Part shown: piece by piece, positions 44,263-52,924 of the stretch
Position numbering within the stretch: the first letter of the stretch is position 1
Layout: each line of letters starts with the position of its first letter
Assembly: GCF_036898825.1 (NCBI RefSeq)
Contig: NZ_JARUND010000002.1
Location: 2,604,001 to 2,668,000 of the forward strand
DNA from: Streptomyces sp. B21-083
Lineage (GTDB): Bacteria > Actinomycetota > Actinomycetes > Streptomycetales > Streptomycetaceae
Direction: 5' to 3'
DNA length: 64,000 nt
The notes under the pieces: model-generated
Databases searched by the model: none
What the model was told of the DNA's origin: nothing
The model's input: the letters and a program-made list of their open reading frames with translations, nothing else
Position numbers and translations under genes: made by a program

Positions 44263-44278
44263 GATAGAACGGTCTTTC
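44263..44278. promoter_or_regulatory. Probable TetR operator
   Basis: GATAGAACGGTCTTTC, an imperfect palindrome (12 of 16 positions symmetric, AGA-N-CG-N-TCT core) between the divergent membrane and TetR genes. Confidence 0.5.
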
Positions 44279-44346
44279 TTGTTTCAGGCTTGCACATGAC
44301 TCGCCAGCAAGCAAGAGAGAGCGTTCTACCTGCTACCGTGGTCGGC

Positions 44347-45060
44347 ATGAAGACGACGCAAGGTGGTGCAAGCTCCGGGAGGAAGGTGTCCGAGGCTCGA
44401 CAGCGCCTCCTGAGGACGGCTGGGCAGCTGTTCTACGCGGAAGGCATCCATCAAGTGGGTGTCGACCGTCTGGTCGCCGAATCGAAGATCACCAACGCCA
44501 CCTTCTACCGGCACTTTCGCAGCAAGGAGGAGCTTGCGGTCGCCTACATCACCGGCGTCGACGAGGCGATCCGAGCCCAGATCGATGCCCTCGCGGCTGC
44601 GGAGCTGTCGGCCGTCGAGATTCTGGGCGGCATCGGCGTGTCGCTGGTCGACCAGATGCGTTCGCCCGGCTACCGAGGCTGCGCCTTCGTCAACGCCGCA
44701 GCCGAGTTCCCCGATCCGGACCACCCGGTACACCGCGCCGTCGTGCGACACCGCAGGTGGTACCTGGAGACGGTCACCTCGCTGTTCGCCGCCATCACGA
44801 CCGCCGAGGCAGAGCATGCCGGCCGTCACTTCGTCATGATCCGCGACGGCGCGATGAGCGCCGGCTACCTCGAAGACCCCCTCTCGGCCGGCGAGACACT
44901 GCTGCGCGGCATCGAGGGGCTCCTGCGAATCCACGCCGCCCGCGGACAGGACGAACCCACCCCGCCCGTTTCCCGCACTCCCCTGCAGGCCACAGGCCTT
45001 CCCGGCGTCGAATGCGGTCCGCCCGGCGCTGCGGTCGGCAATGGCCTGATGCCGACGTAG
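44347..45060 (+). CDS. TetR family regulator
   Basis: 237 residues from ATG 44347. Helix-turn-helix in VGVDRLVAESKITNATFYRHFRSKEELAVAYI, preceded by ARQRLLRTAGQLFYAEG. The C-terminal part has GYRGCAFVNAAAEF, as in the YxaF/LmrA-type branch. It shares its upstream region with the divergent membrane gene and probably represses both. The last ~35 residues are Pro/Gly-rich and may be an extension. Confidence 0.9.
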   Translation: MKTTQGGASSGRKVSEARQRLLRTAGQLFYAEGIHQVGVDRLVAESKITNATFYRHFRSKEELAVAYITGVDEAIRAQIDALAAAELSAVEILGGIGVSLVDQMRSPGYRGCAFVNAAAEFPDPDHPVHRAVVRHRRWYLETVTSLFAAITTAEAEHAGRHFVMIRDGAMSAGYLEDPLSAGETLLRGIEGLLRIHAARGQDEPTPPVSRTPLQATGLPGVECGPPGAAVGNGLMPT

Positions 45061-45124
45061 CCGGCGGAAGGGCCACAGTCGCGGCTGTCCGGGGCCGCGT
45101 CGCGACCCACGGCTCGGCTGCCGA

Positions 45125-45157
45125 AACCGCCCCCCGGCATCGTGCCGGGGGGCGGTT
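45125..45157. terminator. Bidirectional terminator
   Basis: A perfect 15-bp stem (45125-45139 and 45143-45157) with a 3-nt loop, between the convergent TetR and SGNH hydrolase genes. Confidence 0.88.
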
Positions 45158-45183
45158 CGCGGGCAGGGGCGTCCCTGGGTGGG

Positions 45184-46155
45184 TCAGTTCACGCCGATGG
45201 CGTCCAGCATCGCTGCTTCGATGTGGTCGGCTGCGTTGCGGTGGCCGAGGGCGTTGGGGTGGACGAGGGACATCTGGGCTGGGGGACTGATGATGCCTTC
45301 CACCCATTTGCCGCTGTCACAGACGCTGTGATTGTGGGAGGAGGCGTAGAGGTTGACGAAGCGAGCGGCGTCGAGCGCGCCGGCCGACTTCTCGATGACC
45401 TGGTTGAGGGGTTCCAGGACGTCGGTGCGCAGCCAGTCCAGGTCGCCCTGGGTGATGGAGGCGAACTGTTCCAGGTCGTTGTACCGGCACTTGGAGGTGT
45501 CCTTGGGGATGACCGTGGGGTAGCCGACGGCCAGGATCTTCGCGTGCGGGGCGCGTTCGTGGAGCACTTCGAGCATCTCGTCGTAGTCCCCGCTCACCTT
45601 GTTGAGGCGGCCCGGGATGGCGCCCGCCAGGTCGTCCTTGCAGGGGGTGCCCACGCCGCCGCCGCCCTGGCCCAGCTCCAGGCACTTGAGGAGGATGTCG
45701 GCGAAGCCGAGGGTGTTGCCGCCCACGCCGACGGTGATCACGTCGGTGCCTTCGTGCACCGCCGCGGACTGGGGCGGCACCGGGGGGAAGGGGTAGTCGG
45801 GGTCCTCGGAGAAGGGCGGGAGGTGACGGCCGATCGGCTCCTGGGCTCGGAAGGTGATGTTCTCGATGGTGGCGGCGCCGCAGCTGACGTTGGTCAGCTC
45901 GAAAAGCCCGCCCAGCTCGCGGTCGATGACCTGCGGGTAGGACCGGTCGGTGCGCTCGCAGCCGTCGCGGGGGACTTCGAAGGTGTCGCCGGCGGCGGGG
46001 ATGACCCCGGCCGTGTAGGAGTCGCCCAGGGCGACCCACTGGCGGTCCGCCGCAGCGGCGGGTTGTGCCCCGGCGAGCTGTACGGGCGCGAGGGTGGCCG
46101 CGGCGAGAGCTGCGACCGGGCCGAGCAGGGCCAGGCGAGTACGGAAGGTTGTCAC
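45184..46155 (-). CDS. Secreted SGNH-family esterase/lipase
   Basis: 323 residues from GTG 46155 with GGAGGA at ideal distance; the upstream ATG at 46209 has no ribosome site. Signal peptide to about AAAADR. Catalytic Ser in WVALGDSYTAG (block I), Gly and Asn in VGVGGNTLGFAD, and Asp-x-x-His replaced by the family pattern SLVHPNALGHRNAADHI with catalytic His. Several Cys (DGCERTD, NVSCGAAT, LLKCLELG, TPCKDDL) probably form the disulfides typical of Streptomyces lipases such as SCO1725. Confidence 0.9.
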   Translation of the reverse strand: MTTFRTRLALLGPVAALAAATLAPVQLAGAQPAAAADRQWVALGDSYTAGVIPAAGDTFEVPRDGCERTDRSYPQVIDRELGGLFELTNVSCGAATIENITFRAQEPIGRHLPPFSEDPDYPFPPVPPQSAAVHEGTDVITVGVGGNTLGFADILLKCLELGQGGGGVGTPCKDDLAGAIPGRLNKVSGDYDEMLEVLHERAPHAKILAVGYPTVIPKDTSKCRYNDLEQFASITQGDLDWLRTDVLEPLNQVIEKSAGALDAARFVNLYASSHNHSVCDSGKWVEGIISPPAQMSLVHPNALGHRNAADHIEAAMLDAIGVN

Positions 46156-46696
46156 GAATCCTCCAGAGATGCGGAGTTGGCCTCCTTTCGACCATAGAAG
46201 GGTCATCACTTAGAGCACTAGATCACATACGGACAGTCATCTTCACCTTGGGTGGGTGCGTCCGTGTGGGGGACGCAAGTTCGGCACGCCCACTTGACGT
46301 ACTCATTCATGACCATCTCGATGCCGCGTTTGCTCTTTACGGGTTACATCCTTGACTGGCTGACCGATCCAAATGTGCAGCGAGGGTTCAGGGTGGCTGT
46401 CTCGTTCTCGATCTTCACGGAGAGGGTTTGGAGCTGCTGCCGCTGGAGTGCGTTCAAGAGCGATCTGGTGAGCGGGAGTGAGTGCTGTGCTGCTGGTCTG
46501 CGTGTGTCGTGTCGCGTACCTCGGTCGTGGGGTCGGTTTGGTGAGGAACTGACGTTCTCTCATCGAATGCGTGACCTTCTCGGGTGGTGCTCGTTTCCCC
46601 TGGCGACGGGATCTTCGGGCGGGGTCGGTTGGGGGTGGCGGGGTGGGTGGGCTGAGGAGTATCGCGGCGTCGTTCGTCGCGTCCGGTCCGTCCGGT
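46156..46696. other. Intergenic/left flank of the TnpB-like gene, no credible gene
   Basis: About 540 bp with lower GC than its surroundings. An open frame at 46252-46740 reads RHAHLTY and LLFTGYILDWL near its start, which faintly recalls an IS200 TnpA, but it is too degenerate to call. The element's left end should be here. Confidence 0.45.
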
Positions 46697-48274
46697 GTGG
46701 CGATCCGGACCCGCCTCAAACTCCTGACGCCGGGCGATGAGAAGGTGCTGCGGCTGGTGGGAGCGCATCTGGGGTCGCTGGCTTCCAAGGACCTCAAGAC
46801 ACGATGCCGGGACGGCCTGTCGCCTTCCGGTGAGGCGTGGGCGGTGCGTAAGCGGGAGTTGACGCCGCTGTCGTCATCGCGGTGGGCGGGCAGTATCACC
46901 AAAGCCACCCATGACCAGTGGGCGCTGGCCCGGCGCTGTCAGTCGGCGCATGTTCAGAATCTGGAAGCGGGCGTCCGCACCATCGAGCGCCGCCTGTCCC
47001 TGCCGGTCGGGCAGAAGGGGAGCAAGAAGGCGCCTGGTGGTTACCGGTCCCAGCGGGAGTGGCATGCGAAGTCCCGGCGGCTGCGCGTGCTTCAGGACCG
47101 GCTGGCCGTCGCGCGGGCCGACCGCGAGGCCGGTGTCGTGCATGTCGTGCGGGGCGGGAAGCGGCTGGCCCGCGCCAGGCATCACCTGGAGGCTGCCCAG
47201 CTCACGGAACCTGAGTGGCGTGGGCGGTGGGAGGCGGAGCGCTGGTTCTGTCAGGCGGACGGGGAGTCCGGGAAGCGCTACGGCAACGAAACCATCCGTG
47301 TCAGCCCGGACGGCGAGGTGAGCATCAAACTCCCCGCGCCGTTCGCGTATTTGGCGAACGCCCCGCACGGCCGGTACGTCCTGGCGTGCCGGGTCACGTT
47401 CGCGCACCGGGGCGAGGAGTGGGCGGATCGCGTCGCGGCCAACCGGGCGATCGCCTACCGCATCCACCTCGATACGGGCCGGGACCGCTGGTACGTGACC
47501 GCGTCCTGGCAGATCCCGCCCACCCCGACCCTGCCGATGGAGGCCGCGCTCGCCCACGGCGTTATCGGCGTCGACATGAACGCCGACCACCTCGCCGCCT
47601 GGCGCCTCGACATCCACGGCAACCCCACCGGCAGCCCGCGCCGATTCTTCTACGACCTGACCGGCACCGCCGGACACCGCGACGCCCAGGTCCGCCACGC
47701 CCTCACCGGCCTCCTGCACTGGGCCCGCACCTGCGGCGTGAAGGCGATCGCGGTGGAAGACCTGGATTTCACGGCGGAGAAGACCCGAGAGAAGCACGGC
47801 CGCAGGAAACGCTTCCGCCAGCTGATCTCCGGCATGCCCACCGGCAAACTCCGTGCCCGGCTGGCCTCGATGGCCGACCAGACCGGTATCACGGTCATCG
47901 CCGTCGACCCCGCCTACACCAGCCGGTGGGGTGCCCAGCACTGGCAGAAACCCCTCACCACAATCACCGTCAAGACCACTCGCCATGATGCTGCTGCCGT
48001 GGCGATCGGAAGGCGCGCCCAGGGACACCCGATCCGGCGACGGACGACACCGCCCCCACACGACCGGAGTGATGAGCAGGGGCATCGGACCGTCCAGGCC
48101 AGACGGGACGTTCCTGGACGTGAGGAACCCCGCCCCCGCATCCCCGGACCACGGACACGATCCGTGCCGCCCGGACGCGGAGCGAACGCGGGCAACCAGA
48201 ACGCCCAACACCGTCCGGGGCGTTCGACTGAGCATGAGTTTTGGCAACAGGACTCACTTCCGCTCAGTCTCTAG
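46697..48274 (+). mobile_element. TnpB-like protein of the IS200/IS605 group, without zinc finger
   Basis: 525 residues from GTG 46697 (the open frame extends to 46571; start uncertain). A split RuvC nuclease: Asp293 in GVIGVDMNADHLAAW, Glu354 in AIAVEDLDFT and Asp431 in TTRHDAAAVAIGRRAQG. Between the last two, where canonical TnpB has a CxxC zinc ribbon after DPAYTS, this protein reads DPAYTSRWGAQHWQKPL without Cys, as in a common Streptomyces subgroup. TnpB proteins are RNA-guided nucleases of IS605 elements. No intact TnpA is present. The last ~80 residues are low-complexity and may overlap the guide RNA region. Confidence 0.8.
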
Positions 48275-48346
48275 GAACGGTCCGCACAAGGACAGCAGGC
48301 AGTCACCGACTTCACGCGGCGGCTCCGTTGCGCGGTTCACTGTCGA

Positions 48347-48362
48347 CCGGCCTGAAGGCCGG
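48347..48362 (+). other. Candidate right-end hairpin of the TnpB element
   Basis: CCGGCC-TGAA-GGCCGG, a 6-bp stem with a tetraloop 73 bp after the tnpB-like stop. IS605 elements carry such a subterminal hairpin at the right end, which is also the 3' part of the guide RNA scaffold. Confidence 0.4.
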
Positions 48363-48416
48363 AATTTCTGCGAAGATCAAGGGCTGGAAGGGCTGCACGG
48401 AAAGGATTTCGAGCAC

Positions 48417-48797
48417 ATGACGTCCGGATACGGCTTTCGCCCCTTCGCTCTCGGCGTGCGGTTCATATTGGAGCTGGTGGCTCTGGTGTGCTTCGGGCTC
48501 TGGGCTTGGCACGTGTCGCCCGCCGCTCTGCGGTACGTCGCTGTGGTCGTCGTCCCGCTGGCCGTTGCCGTGCTGTGGGGGGTATTTGCCACGCCGGGTG
48601 ATGCATCCCGGTCCGGAGAGACAGTGGTTGCGACCGCCGGGCCGCTGCGGCTCCTGCTGGAGCTGGCCGTCTTCTTCGGCGGCGCGGCGGCGCTTTACGC
48701 GGCTGGAGTACAGATCCCTGCGGCGGCGCTGGCCGGGGTGCTGGTGATGTACCACGTTCTGTCGTGGGACCGGGTGTTGTGGTTGCTCAAGCACTGA
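48417..48797 (+). CDS. YrdB-like (DUF2568) membrane protein
   Basis: 126 residues from ATG 48417 (AAAGGA upstream). Four helices: FILELVALVCFGLWAWH, RYVAVVVVPLAVAVLWGVFATP, RLLLELAVFFGGAAALYAAG and AAALAGVLVMYHVLSWDRVLWLL. The FxLEL and WGxFxxP patterns are typical of DUF2568. Function unknown. It ends convergent to aglA. Confidence 0.85.
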   Translation: MTSGYGFRPFALGVRFILELVALVCFGLWAWHVSPAALRYVAVVVVPLAVAVLWGVFATPGDASRSGETVVATAGPLRLLLELAVFFGGAAALYAAGVQIPAAALAGVLVMYHVLSWDRVLWLLKH

Positions 48798-48962
48798 GAC
48801 CGCGGACCGTGTCCGGCCTCGCACCGGAAGGCCCCGCGCTGCTCAGCACGCCCAGTGCATTCGCCCAGTTCACCCGGGATGCCACGCGGAGCCGGTACGG
48901 CGCCCTCTGAGACGCCAACCCGGCCCACCGCGCGAACGGTGGGCCGGGGTCGGTCACGTCAA

Positions 48963-50636
48963 TCAGCCGGTCGTCCACCACACCGTCGTGTCCGCCGGCA
49001 GCTTCGCCTCGGCGTCCGTCACCGTCACCTCGGCGCTGGCGACCAGGATCTCGCCGTACGCGCGGATCGTGACCGCCTCGCCGGTCGTGTTGGCGACGCA
49101 CACGAAGTCGCCGCGTCGGAAGGCGAGGACACCCTGGGGCGCCCGAAGCCACTCGACGGAGTCGCCCGCGCCGAGGCCGGGATGTTCGCGTCGGGCCGTG
49201 AGCGCGGCGCGGTACAGCTCCAGGGTGGAGCCGGGCGCGCCGGTCTGCGCTTCGACGCTCAACTCGGCCCACTCCCCCGGCTGCGGAAGCCAGCTGCCGC
49301 CCGCGCCGAAGCCGTACGACGAACCCTCGCGGGTCCACGGGATCGGTACCCGGCAGCCGTCGCGGAAGCCGTCCTGGCCGGCGCCACGGAAGTACGCGGG
49401 GTCCTGGCGGACCTCGTCCGCGAGGTCGACGACGTCCGGGAGGCCCAGCTCCTCGCCCTGGTAGACGTACGCCGAGCCGGGCAGCGCCAGCATGAGGAGG
49501 GTGGCCGCCCGAGCCCTGCGCAGGCCAAGCGCGCGGTCTCCGGCGAGTCGGAGCTGCGTGCCGAGGCCGGGCTCGTTGGCGAAGCGGGTGGCGTGACGGG
49601 TGACGTCGTGGTTGGAGAGGACCCAGGTGGCGGGGGCACCGACCGGGCGCATGGCGTCCAGGGTGCGGTCGATGACGGCCTTCAGCTCGGCCGCGTCCCA
49701 ATAGGTGGCCAGGTACTGGAAGTTGAAGGCCTGGTGGAGTTCGTCCGGGCGGACGTAGTTCGCCGTGCGCTCGATGGTCGGGGTCCACGCCTCCGCGACG
49801 AAGATCCTCGCCCCCGCGTACTCGTCGAGGATCACGCGCCACTGCCGATAGATCGCGTGTACGCCGTCCTGGTCGAAGAACGGCATGACATCGTTGCCCA
49901 GAAGCTTGACCTGGTCGTGGGTTCCCAGGTCGGGGAGGCCCTCCGCCTTCACCAGGCCGTGTGCGACGTCGATACGGAATCCGTCGACGCCCATGTCGAG
50001 CCAGAACCGCAGGACCGAGCGGAACTCGTCCCCGACTGCCGGGTGTTCCCAGTTGAAGTCGGGCTGCTCGGGCGCGAAGAGGTGCAGGTACCAGGCGCCG
50101 GGCGTGCCGTCGGGCTCCGTGACCCGTGTCCACGCCGGGCCGCCGAAGACGGACTCCCAGTCGTTGGGCGGGAGTTCGCCGGTCTCACCCTTGCCGGGGC
50201 GGAAGTGGTAGCGGTCCCGGAGCGATGAGCCGGGGCCCTCGCGCAGCGCCCGCTTGAACCACTCGTGCTGGTCGGACGAGTGGTTGGGGACCAGGTCGAC
50301 GATGATCCTGAGGTTCACTTCGTGGGCGTCGCGGATCAGCGCGTCGGCGTCCAGGAGGTTGCCGAACATGGGGTCCACGGCCCGATAGTCGGCGACGTCG
50401 TAGCCGGCGTCGGCCTGCGGGGAGGCGTAGAACGGGCTGAGCCACACGGCGTCGACGCCCAGGTCGCGCAGATACGGCAGCCGGGTTCGTACGCCTTCCA
50501 GGTCGCCCATGCCGTCGCCGTTGCTGTCGGCGAAGCTGCGAGGGTAGACCTGGTAGATCACCGCGTCGCGCCACCAGTCGGGGGTGGCGGCGACGTTGGT
50601 GGAGGTCTGGGCCGGAGCGGTGTCGTGCTGGCTCAT
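48963..50636 (-). CDS. aglA: Alpha-glucosidase (GH13), intracellular maltodextrin hydrolase
   Basis: 557 residues from ATG 50636 (AAGGACG upstream), no signal peptide. DWWRDAVIYQVYPRSFADSN is the GH13 oligo-glucosidase start. Catalytic Asp in [13 protein letters not shown], Glu in RIFVAEAWT and Asp in VLSNHDVTRH. It cleaves imported maltose and maltodextrins. It is the last gene of the malE-malF-malG-aglA set, but 219 bp with a strong hairpin and a dispersed repeat separate it from malG, so it may be less expressed or have its own promoter. Confidence 0.93.
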   Translation of the reverse strand: MSQHDTAPAQTSTNVAATPDWWRDAVIYQVYPRSFADSNGDGMGDLEGVRTRLPYLRDLGVDAVWLSPFYASPQADAGYDVADYRAVDPMFGNLLDADALIRDAHEVNLRIIVDLVPNHSSDQHEWFKRALREGPGSSLRDRYHFRPGKGETGELPPNDWESVFGGPAWTRVTEPDGTPGAWYLHLFAPEQPDFNWEHPAVGDEFRSVLRFWLDMGVDGFRIDVAHGLVKAEGLPDLGTHDQVKLLGNDVMPFFDQDGVHAIYRQWRVILDEYAGARIFVAEAWTPTIERTANYVRPDELHQAFNFQYLATYWDAAELKAVIDRTLDAMRPVGAPATWVLSNHDVTRHATRFANEPGLGTQLRLAGDRALGLRRARAATLLMLALPGSAYVYQGEELGLPDVVDLADEVRQDPAYFRGAGQDGFRDGCRVPIPWTREGSSYGFGAGGSWLPQPGEWAELSVEAQTGAPGSTLELYRAALTARREHPGLGAGDSVEWLRAPQGVLAFRRGDFVCVANTTGEAVTIRAYGEILVASAEVTVTDAEAKLPADTTVWWTTG

Positions 50637-50681
50637 AACGTCCTTGATATGTAACGGAGTTCGGGGCATCGGGCGGTTCTG

Positions 50682-50737
50682 CGGTTTGTCGGCTGCGGGT
50701 GCGCTGTGGCTTGTCGCGCAGTTCCCCGCGCCCCTGA
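50682..50737 (-). repeat. Dispersed ~50-nt intergenic repeat, copy 2
   Basis: Minus strand GGGGCGCGGGGAACTGCGCG, followed by ACAAGCCACAGCGCACCCGC. It lies in the malG-aglA gap. Same family as 32825-32876 and 60475-60517. Confidence 0.72.
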
Positions 50738-50769
50738 AAGACGGGGGCGTGGTCGAACCGTTGGACATT

Positions 50770-50813
50770 GGCGGACGCGGTGGCAGCGGGGTCGGATGGC
50801 CACCGCGTCCGCC
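50770..50813 (-). terminator. Hairpin between malG and aglA
   Basis: A perfect 15-bp stem (50770-50784 and 50799-50813) 43 bp after the malG stop. Probably a partial terminator or a stabiliser of the upstream mRNA. Confidence 0.7.
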
Positions 50814-50855
50814 TCCCGCGCGGCAGATGACGCGCGGGAGTTCGCCGGGCCGGGC

Positions 50856-51758
50856 TCAGCCCTTCGTGCCGCCCGCTGTCAGGCCTGCCACCAGGTTTTT
50901 CTGGACCAGGTAGAAGAAGGCCGAGACGGGTATCGCGACCAGTACCGCGGTGGCGGCCATCAGGTTGCGCTGGGCGTCGTGCTCGCTGACGAAACTCTGC
51001 AGGCCGACCGCGAAGGTGTACTTCGTGTCCGACAGCATGAACGTCGAGGCGAACGCGACCTCGCCGAACGCGGTGATGAAGCTGTAGAACGCGGCGACCG
51101 CCAGGCCCGGTTTGGCCAGCGGCAGGATGAGCCGCGCGAAGGTGCCGAAGGGGGTCAGCCCGTCGACGCGTCCCGCCTCGTCGATCTCGAAGGGGATCGT
51201 GTCGAAGTATCCCTTGAGCAGCCAGGCGCAGTAGGGCACGGCCGTCGAGCAGTAGACGAGGACCAGTCCGAAGTAGTTGTCGATGAGCTGGAGGTCCGAC
51301 AGGATCTGGTACATCGGCACGATGAGTACGGCGATCGGGAACATCTGGGTGACCAGCAGCACCCACATGAACTTGCGGTAGCCGGGGAAGCGCATCCGCG
51401 AGACCGCGTAGCCGGTGGTCGCCGCGACCATCACCCCGATGACCGTCGTCCCGAGCGAGACGATCAGCGAACTCTTCATCCAGTCGAAGAAGTTGGTGTG
51501 CTGGAGGACGAACGAGTAGTTGTCGAACGTCATCTTGTCCCAGATGCCCCCGGGGTGGAGGTAGTCGTCCTTGTCGGGGCCGAGGGACAGATAGAGCAGC
51601 CAGGCGATCGGGAAGAGCGCGATCAGGCTCGCGACGGTCAGGATGCCGTGGGAGGCGAGGGTGGTGGCGAGGCCGCGTCGGGCGCGTGCGAGCTGCGGGG
51701 CGGGGGCCGGCTCGGCCGGGTCCGGCTTCGCGGACTTCTGAACTGTCATGGCACTCAT
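50856..51758 (-). CDS. malG: Maltose/maltodextrin ABC transporter permease
   Basis: 300 residues from ATG 51758 (AGGAG 11 nt upstream; ATG 51749 is an alternative). Six helices, with the EAA loop EIDEAGRVDGLTPFGTFARLILPLAKPG that contacts the ATPase. The family pairs with MalF in the membrane. No ATPase gene is in the window; in Streptomyces the shared MsiK serves this transporter. It starts 19 bp after the malF stop. Confidence 0.94.
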   Translation of the reverse strand: MSAMTVQKSAKPDPAEPAPAPQLARARRGLATTLASHGILTVASLIALFPIAWLLYLSLGPDKDDYLHPGGIWDKMTFDNYSFVLQHTNFFDWMKSSLIVSLGTTVIGVMVAATTGYAVSRMRFPGYRKFMWVLLVTQMFPIAVLIVPMYQILSDLQLIDNYFGLVLVYCSTAVPYCAWLLKGYFDTIPFEIDEAGRVDGLTPFGTFARLILPLAKPGLAVAAFYSFITAFGEVAFASTFMLSDTKYTFAVGLQSFVSEHDAQRNLMAATAVLVAIPVSAFFYLVQKNLVAGLTAGGTKG

Positions 51759-51777
51759 GGGGGTTGGCACTCCTGCC

Positions 51778-52782
51778 TCAGATCGCGAGCTGCTGCTCAT
51801 TGCGGTTCAGCCAGCGGCGGTAGAAGGAGGTGAAGACGACGAGGATGGCCAGCAGCAGCATGCCGTAGGCCGCCGACTGCGCGAAGTCGCGCGGCTGTTG
51901 GCCGAAGCCGAGGTAGTAGGCCCAGGTGACGAGGATCTGCGCGTCCGGGGCGGTGTTGCCGAACAGCAGGAAGATGACGGCGAACTGGTTGAACGTCCAG
52001 ATGACGCCGAGGAGTACGACGGTGGAGCTGACGGACCGCAGGCCCGGCAGGGTGACGTACCAGAACCGCTGCCAGGCGTTCGCGCCGTCCATGTCCGCCG
52101 CCTCGTACAGCGTGGAGTCGATGGACTGGAGGCCGCCGAGCAGCGAGACCATCATGAACGGCACCCCGCACCAGGTGTTGACCATGATCGCGGCGAACCG
52201 CTGCCAGAAGGTGTCCTCCAGCCACAGCGGTGACGGCAGGTGCACGGCGTCGAGCATCGTGTTGATGATGCCGCCGTCGGCGAGCATGAACCGCCAGCCG
52301 AAGACGGTGACGAAGGTGGGCACGGCCCACGGCAGGACGAGGATCAGCCGGTAGAAGGTGCGCCCGCGCAGCTTCTGGTTGAGCAGGAGCGCCAGGCCGA
52401 GGCCGATGCTGTAGTGCAGGGCCACACAGAGCACGGTCCAGACGATCGTCCAGATGAAGTGCGACCAGAAGCGGTCGTACGCGGTGTCGCCCCACAGGAT
52501 GTCGGCGTAGTTGTCGAAGCCGATGAACTTGTAGGTGGCGTCGATGTGGTTGACGCCGATCGTGCGCGCCGAGTTGAGGCTGTTGGCGTCCGTGAGCGTC
52601 AGGTAGAGGCCGCGCGCGAGCGGGTAGAGCACGAGTCCGCCGAGCACGACGACCACGGGCGCGATCATCGCGTACGCGTACCAGTACTTCTGGTAGGCGT
52701 GCTTGAGGCGATCGAGCCGTCCGGGGCGCTGCCCGGGCTCGCCCCGGCGCCTGCCGGTCGCGCGGTCGATGGCGACTGTCAT
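51778..52782 (-). CDS. malF: Maltose/maltodextrin ABC transporter permease
   Basis: 334 residues from ATG 52782 (AAGG upstream). Six helices plus a long loop, and the EAA motif YEAADMDGANAWQRFWYVTLPGL. It begins with a cytoplasmic basic tail (RATGRRRGEPGQRPGRLDRL). It lies between malE and malG; a hairpin in the 142-bp malE-malF gap probably lowers its expression relative to the binding protein. Confidence 0.94.
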   Translation of the reverse strand: MTVAIDRATGRRRGEPGQRPGRLDRLKHAYQKYWYAYAMIAPVVVVLGGLVLYPLARGLYLTLTDANSLNSARTIGVNHIDATYKFIGFDNYADILWGDTAYDRFWSHFIWTIVWTVLCVALHYSIGLGLALLLNQKLRGRTFYRLILVLPWAVPTFVTVFGWRFMLADGGIINTMLDAVHLPSPLWLEDTFWQRFAAIMVNTWCGVPFMMVSLLGGLQSIDSTLYEAADMDGANAWQRFWYVTLPGLRSVSSTVVLLGVIWTFNQFAVIFLLFGNTAPDAQILVTWAYYLGFGQQPRDFAQSAAYGMLLLAILVVFTSFYRRWLNRNEQQLAI

Positions 52783-52860
52783 GGTTCGACACCTTCTGGA
52801 GGATCAGGAAGATCGGGAAGTCTCGGGAGACCAAGGGGTACGGCCGCGCAGGGCCGATGA

Positions 52861-52903
52861 CCGCCGGAACCGTCCCCCGGGTCCAACTGGGCGGTTCCGA
52901 CGG
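52861..52903 (-). terminator. Intercistronic hairpin between malE and malF
   Basis: Arms of 15 bp (52861-52875 and 52889-52903) with two mismatches, 22 bp after the malE stop. Such structures commonly keep binding-protein mRNA abundant over permease mRNA. Confidence 0.65.
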
Positions 52904-52924
52904 CCATTCGGGGTCACTTGCCGA

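Noticed and set aside
46252..46740. Possible TnpA (HUH transposase) remnant upstream of the TnpB-like gene
   Set aside because: Only a short RHAHLTY...LLFTGYILDWL stretch is suggestive. No catalytic Tyr or second conserved block is visible, so chance similarity is as likely.
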